A DNA stretch of 64,000 nt from Geodermatophilus africanus. Lineage in GTDB: Bacteria; Actinomycetota; Actinomycetes; Mycobacteriales; Geodermatophilaceae. Below are positions 60,735 through 64,000 of this stretch, piece after piece. The notes under the pieces are model-generated. The model did no database searches, was not told where the DNA came from, and was given only the letters and a program-made list of their open reading frames with translations. The position numbers and the translations under genes are program-made. The first letter of the stretch is position 1. Each line of letters opens with the position of its first letter. Where the stretch lies: positions 186,001 to 250,000 of the forward strand of contig NZ_FNOT01000003.1 of NCBI RefSeq assembly GCF_900107105.1, written 5' to 3'.

Positions 60735-60841
60735 GGACCCCCCTGCCCCCCGCCACTCGCACGCGCGCGGCGGGGCCCTGCAGGGGGGCCGCCCGCTGCC
60801 CCCTCGCTTCGCAGGCTCAGCGAGGGCCCAGCAGCGGGGCC
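60735..60841 (+). repeat. Two palindromic elements after atpD, copy 15
   Basis: The first copy 60735-60790 (GGACCCCCCTGC / GCAGGGGGGCC) starts 3 nt after the atpD stop. The second, lacking the GGA, spans 60792-60841 (CCCGCTGC / GCAGCGGGGCC). It is followed by the linker CGTTCCAGCAC. Confidence 0.85.
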
Positions 60842-61034
60842 GTTCCAGCACCGAGGCGGCCGGGTCCCGACGGGACCCGGCCGTTCCGTGTTCCCGGGCG
60901 GGAGTGCGGGTAGCCCCCGCGCGGCGGTCCCCGGACGGGTGGGTGTGCTGCGGGTCCCCTCAAGGGGATCCCGCTCCGTGCCGATCTCGTGCGAGGACGC
61001 CCGGAGCAGCTGGGCGACGAGCGGGAGAGACGAC
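60842..61034. other. Rest of the atpD-small gene gap
   Basis: After the two elements, a further hairpin CCGGGTCCCGACGGGACCCGG (60860-60880, arms CCGGGTCCCG/CGGGACCCGG) lies within a 300-bp gap. No gene is recognised; GTCCCCTCAAGGGGATC (about 60953) is a second small inverted repeat. Confidence 0.5.
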
Positions 61035-61214
61035 GTGGACGGCATCACCGGGACGCAGGTGGACGGCGCCGACTGGAGCTGGCCGCCGTCGGCCGCCGTC
61101 CCCTACGTCGGCGGCCGGCAGTTCCACACCGACGAGTGGGCGCCGGCCTCGACCGTGCGCCGTCCCTGGGTGCGCGTGGGGCGCTGGACCCTGCTGTACC
61201 GCCGCTGCGCCTGA
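61035..61214 (+). CDS. Small hypothetical protein between atpD and atpC
   Basis: 59 aa, MDGITGTQVDGADWSWPPSA at the start and basic, aromatic at the C terminus (VRVGRWTLLYRRCA). GTG 61035 has GGGAGA 6 nt upstream, and the TGA is followed 4 nt later by a palindromic element, exactly the pattern of real genes in this window. No known domain. A membrane segment is not obvious. It could be a lineage-specific protein. Confidence 0.6.
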   Translation: MDGITGTQVDGADWSWPPSAAVPYVGGRQFHTDEWAPASTVRRPWVRVGRWTLLYRRCA

Positions 61215-61218
61215 ACAA

Positions 61219-61366
61219 GGACCCCGTCCCACCCACCCTTCGCGAGGTCGGGGCGGTGCCCTGGACGGGCCGCCCTGCCCCCGCCCCTCGCAGGCTCGGG
61301 ACGGGGCCCTGACGCGGGGCCGTTCCAGCGCGTCACCAGGCTCGCGGCGGGACCCTGCGGGGAGGC
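61219..61366 (+). repeat. Palindromic elements after the small gene, copy 16
   Basis: GGACCCCGTCC / GGACGGGCC at 61219-61271. It is followed by a degenerate copy (61272-61321) and a linker-type unit (CGTTCCAGCGCGTCACC, then GGGACCCTGCGGGGAGGCC up to 61366). Three units in tandem. Confidence 0.75.
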
Positions 61367-61525
61367 CACCGTCCTCCCCAAGCCGCGCGGACTCGGCGGG
61401 AGGTCCCCGGGAGGGGGTCTCGACCGGGACCGGACGGGTGCGCCACTAGAGTGGAAGCGACCCGTCGCCGTGTCCGCCCCGGACGTGGTGACCCGTACCG
61501 CCGTTCGGTGGACCCGAGGAGTGTC

Positions 61526-61915
61526 GTGGCGACCCTGCATGTCGAGTTGGTGGCCGTCGAGCGGATGATCTGGTCCGGCGAGGCCAGCATGGTCGTGGCC
61601 CGCACGACCGAGGGTGAGCTGGGCGTCCTGCCCGGGCACGCGCCGCTGCTCGGCCAGCTCGCCGACGGCGGCGTCGTCACCGTGCGCACCGTCGAGGGCG
61701 AGGACATGGTGGTCGCCGCCCACGGCGGCTTCCTGTCGGTGACCGACCGCGGGGTCTCCATCCTGGCCGAGACCGCGGAGATCTCCTCCGAGATCGACGT
61801 CGAGCGGGCACGCGAGGCGTTGCGCCGCGCGGAGCAGGCCGGTGACGACCCCGACGCCCTCGCCGCCGCCAAGCGCGCCCAGTCGCGACTGCGCGCCGCC
61901 GGTCAGGACGTCTGA
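61526..61915 (+). CDS. atpC: ATP synthase F1 subunit epsilon
   Basis: 129 aa. Beta-sandwich [20 protein letters not shown] and [38 protein letters not shown], then the helical part [14 protein letters not shown]. It inhibits ATP hydrolysis in the complex. GTG 61526 has GAGGAG 5 nt upstream. It is separated from atpD by 794 bp with terminator-like repeats; a TAGAGT at about 61449 may be part of its own promoter. Confidence 0.92.
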   Translation: MATLHVELVAVERMIWSGEASMVVARTTEGELGVLPGHAPLLGQLADGGVVTVRTVEGEDMVVAAHGGFLSVTDRGVSILAETAEISSEIDVERAREALRRAEQAGDDPDALAAAKRAQSRLRAAGQDV

Positions 61916-61954
61916 GCCGCCGCCGACGTCCCGCCTGACCGACCGGCGCCCCGG

Positions 61955-62359
61955 ATGACGACCGAACTGCTCCTCCTGGTCGTCGCGGTGGTCGTCGTCG
62001 GGCTGGTCGTCGCGTTCCTGCTGCGCCGCCGTTTCCTGCTCACCGGGCTCGGCGCGGTCACCATGTGGCTGCGCCCGACGGGCTCGCCGCGCTGGTCGGT
62101 GGGGGTGGCCTGGTACGGCGGCGACTCGCTGCTCTGGTACCGCGCGCTGTCGCTCTCGGTACGCCCGCAGCAACGGCTGTGCCGCGCGGAGTTCCGGGTG
62201 CAGGGACGGCGTCGCGCGGGCGCCGAGGACGTATCCCTGCCTGAGGACGTCGTCGTCCTCTCCTGCGCCACCGCGGCCGGCCCCCGGGAACTGGCCATGG
62301 ACTCCTCGACGGTGACGGGCTTCCTGTCCTGGGTCGAGTCCGCACCGCCGGTGCGTTGA
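61955..62359 (+). CDS. DUF2550 family membrane protein
   Basis: 134 aa. One N-terminal membrane helix (LLLLVVAVVVVGLVVAFLLRRR) followed by a cytosolic domain (RWSVGVAWYGGDSLLWYRALSL). The DUF2550 family is almost always found right after atpC in actinobacteria (Rv1312 in M. tuberculosis). Function unknown. Its stop TGA is followed 1 nt later by a palindromic element. Confidence 0.88.
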   Translation: MTTELLLLVVAVVVVGLVVAFLLRRRFLLTGLGAVTMWLRPTGSPRWSVGVAWYGGDSLLWYRALSLSVRPQQRLCRAEFRVQGRRRAGAEDVSLPEDVVVLSCATAAGPRELAMDSSTVTGFLSWVESAPPVR

Positions 62360-62360
62360 A

Positions 62361-62416
62361 GGGCTCCCTTGGCCCCCACCCCTCGCGGGCTCGGGGCGGG
62401 ACTCTGCAAGGGGGCC
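62361..62416 (+). repeat. Stop-adjacent palindromic element, copy 17
   Basis: GGGCTCCCTTG / CAAGGGGGCC: the 5' arm has diverged (GGGCT instead of GGACC) but CCCTTG/CAAGGG is compensated. It lies between DUF2550 and the convergent adenosyltransferase gene. Confidence 0.7.
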
Positions 62417-62419
62417 GGA

Positions 62420-63040
62420 TCAGGTCTCCGGAGCGGAATCCGACCGCGCGGCCCGCTGGGCGTGCGCGCCGCTGTGCGCGCCGGGCTCCCACAGCACGTC
62501 GCCCCCGGGGTTGGCCACCCGGGCGAGGATGAACAGCAGGTCCGAGAGCCGGTTCAGGTAGCGCGCGGTCTCGGCGTTGGCGCGCTCGCCGTCGGCTTCC
62601 AGCAGCGCCCAGACGCTGCGCTCGGCCCGGCGGGTCACGGTCCGCGCCTGGTGCAGCAGCGCGGCCAGCGGCGTGCCGCCGGGCAGGATGAAGCTGGCCA
62701 GCGTCGGCAGCTGCTCGTTGTACGCGTCGCAGGCCGCCTCCAGCCGCTCGGTGTACGCGGCGGTCACCCGCAGCGGCGGGTACGGGGGGTCCGGCACGAC
62801 TGGCGTGGACAGGTCGGCGCCGACGTCGAACAGGTCGTTCTGCACGCTGCGCAGCAGCTCGGTCAGCTCCGGGGACGGCGACCCCAGGGCCAGCGCGACG
62901 CCGAGCACGCTGTTGGCCTCGTCGACGTCGGCGTAGGCCACCAGGCGCGGGTCGGTCTTGGCCACTCGGCTCATGTCCCCGAGGTGCGTCTGGCCGGCGT
63001 CGCCGGTCTTCGTGTAGATGCGGGTCAGCCGGACGGTCAT
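62420..63040 (-). CDS. ATP:cob(I)alamin adenosyltransferase, PduO type
   Basis: 206 aa. Signatures: TRIYTKTGDAGQTHLGDMSRVAKTD (ATP binding), VDEANSVLGVAL, VQNDLFDVGADLS, FILPGGTPLAALLHQARTVTRRAER and LNRLSDLLFILARVAN. It makes adenosylcobalamin from reduced B12. ATG 63040. It is divergent from murA. This protein lies next to murA and the atp genes in the same order as Rv1314c in M. tuberculosis. Confidence 0.95.
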   Translation of the reverse strand: MTVRLTRIYTKTGDAGQTHLGDMSRVAKTDPRLVAYADVDEANSVLGVALALGSPSPELTELLRSVQNDLFDVGADLSTPVVPDPPYPPLRVTAAYTERLEAACDAYNEQLPTLASFILPGGTPLAALLHQARTVTRRAERSVWALLEADGERANAETARYLNRLSDLLFILARVANPGGDVLWEPGAHSGAHAQRAARSDSAPET

Positions 63041-63055
63041 GCCCGGAGCCTAGAA

Positions 63056-63153
63056 GGTCCCGCTGCCCCCGGCCCCGTCCCGAGGCTCGTCCCGAGCGTG
63101 CGAGGGATGGGGACGGGGTCCTCCACCTCGCAGTGGGGCGCTGCAGCGGGGCC
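63056..63153 (+). repeat. Nested palindromic element between cobO-type gene and murA, copy 18
   Basis: The outer copy GGTCCCGCTGC / GCAGCGGGGCC contains an inner minus-strand copy at 63071-63121 (GGCCCCGTCC / GGACGGGGTCC). Like copy 5 it lies between two gene starts, 17 nt before murA. Confidence 0.8.
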
Positions 63154-63169
63154 ACCGTAGGGTGATCGG

Positions 63170-64000
63170 GTGGAGTGCTTCGAGGTCACCGGCGGCACGG
63201 CCCTCACCGGGCGGGTCCGGGTCACCGGCGCCAAGAACAGCGCCCTCAAGCTCATGGCCGCCGCGCTGCTGGCCGCCGGGCGCACCACCATCGACGAGGT
63301 CCCCGACATCCTCGACGTGGCCATCATGAGCGAGGTGCTGCGCCGGCTGGGGTGCGAGGTCACCTACGAGCGGCACGCGCAGGGCGGCGGCGGCCGGGTG
63401 GTGGTCGACGTCCCGGACAAGCCGGACACGGAGACCGACTACGACCTGGTGCGCCGGATGCGGGCGTCGATCAGCGTCCTCGGCCCGCTCGTCGCCCGGT
63501 GCGGGTCGGCCAGGGTGGCCCTGCCCGGCGGGGACGCGATCGGCTCGCGCGGACTGGACATGCACATCTCCGGCCTCGAGCGGCTCGGCGCCACCATCGA
63601 GAGCGAGCACGGCTTCCTGGTGGCCACCGCGCCGCGGCTGGTGGGCACCAGCATCTGGCTGGACTTCCCGTCGGTCGGGGCCACGGAGAACCTGGTGATG
63701 GCCGCGGTGCTCGCGCAGGGGACGACGGTCGTCGACAACGCCGCCCGCGAGCCGGAGATCGTCGACCTCTGCGCGATGCTCGCCGGGATGGGCGCGCAGA
63801 TCGACGGGGCGGGCACCTCGACGATCACCGTCGAGGGCGTCCCGGCGCTGCGGCCGGTCACCTACACGACCGTGCCCGACCGGATCGTCGCCGGCACCTG
63901 GGCGATCGGCGCGGTGATGACCCGCGGCGACGTCGTCATCGAGCGGGCCGTCCCCGACCACCTCACGGTGGCCCTCGCCAAGCTGGCTGACGCCGGTGCG
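63170..64000 (+). CDS. murA: UDP-N-acetylglucosamine 1-carboxyvinyltransferase, 3' end outside window
   Basis: First committed step of peptidoglycan synthesis; transfers enolpyruvate from PEP to UDP-GlcNAc. 277 codons present of about 420. [18 protein letters not shown] is the N-terminal motif, and the active-site Cys (fosfomycin target) is C111 in [14 protein letters not shown], with [12 protein letters not shown] downstream. GTG 63170 is used (MECFEVTGG). It is in the same enolpyruvyl transferase family as aroA at the other end of the window. Confidence 0.95.
   Translation, partial: MECFEVTGGTALTGRVRVTGAKNSALKLMAAALLAAGRTTIDEVPDILDVAIMSEVLRRLGCEVTYERHAQGGGGRVVVDVPDKPDTETDYDLVRRMRASISVLGPLVARCGSARVALPGGDAIGSRGLDMHISGLERLGATIESEHGFLVATAPRLVGTSIWLDFPSVGATENLVMAAVLAQGTTVVDNAAREPEIVDLCAMLAGMGAQIDGAGTSTITVEGVPALRPVTYTTVPDRIVAGTWAIGAVMTRGDVVIERAVPDHLTVALAKLADAGA

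Overview
The window is a very GC-rich, leader-poor actinobacterial chromosome segment. GTG starts are frequent, most genes begin after GGAGG-like sites, and one gene (DUF3105) starts at TTG. WhiB1, a SigR/RsrA thiol-stress pair, a PdtaS-type kinase, Kgd (2-oxoglutarate decarboxylase fused to an E2-like domain), nickel superoxide dismutase and AtpI/AtpZ-type accessory genes all point to Actinomycetota. Gene order, the repeat style and small proteins such as DUF6104 suggest the Geodermatophilaceae (Blastococcus/Modestobacter/Geodermatophilus-like); this family-level placement is inference.

Region 1 (1-13.5 kb) resembles the M. tuberculosis Rv3217-Rv3227 neighbourhood: aroA, a SRAP/YedK protein, sigR-rsrA, ribosomal bL37, an orphan biotin carrier (TB7.3-like), the PdtaS kinase, whiB1, a lipid kinase and a small membrane protein. 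Unusual additions are a biotin-carboxylase-like protein without a usable ATP-grasp core, and a SigR-type promoter in front of sigR itself.

Region 2 (13.5-39 kb) is mixed housekeeping: HAD phosphatase, phosphatidylethanolamine synthesis (psd-pssA), NiSOD and its protease (sodN/sodX), an RmlC-like epimerase, malic enzyme, kgd, an ankyrin protein, an ABC exporter, a universal stress protein with an adenylate cyclase, an ABC-F ATPase, an unusual acyltransferase, a PHA synthase cluster, FadD, an SDR, tRNA-Arg(CCG) and a DUF3105/DUF305 pair.

Region 3 (39-64 kb) follows the conserved actinobacterial order argS-lysA-hom-thrC-thrB-rho-rpmE-prfA-prmC-sua5-wecA-atpI-atpZ-atpBEFHAGD-(gap)-atpC-DUF2550, then divergent cobO-type adenosyltransferase and murA. 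Amino acid synthesis, translation termination and modification, envelope lipid-linked sugar synthesis and ATP synthase are therefore packed together, with many 4-bp start/stop overlaps.

The most striking non-coding signal is a family of about 54-bp imperfect palindromes at about 18 loci. They usually begin 0-6 nt after a stop codon. The 5' arm starts GGACC and the 3' arm ends GGCC, which leaves a conserved bulged A. The stems vary in a compensatory way between copies. Copies are nested inside other copies, and one locus carries a 46-bp tandem array. They look like mobile 3'-end hairpins that act as, or replace, terminators. Two genes (the adenylate cyclase and prmC) appear to start at CTG inside a CTGA overlap with the preceding gene.
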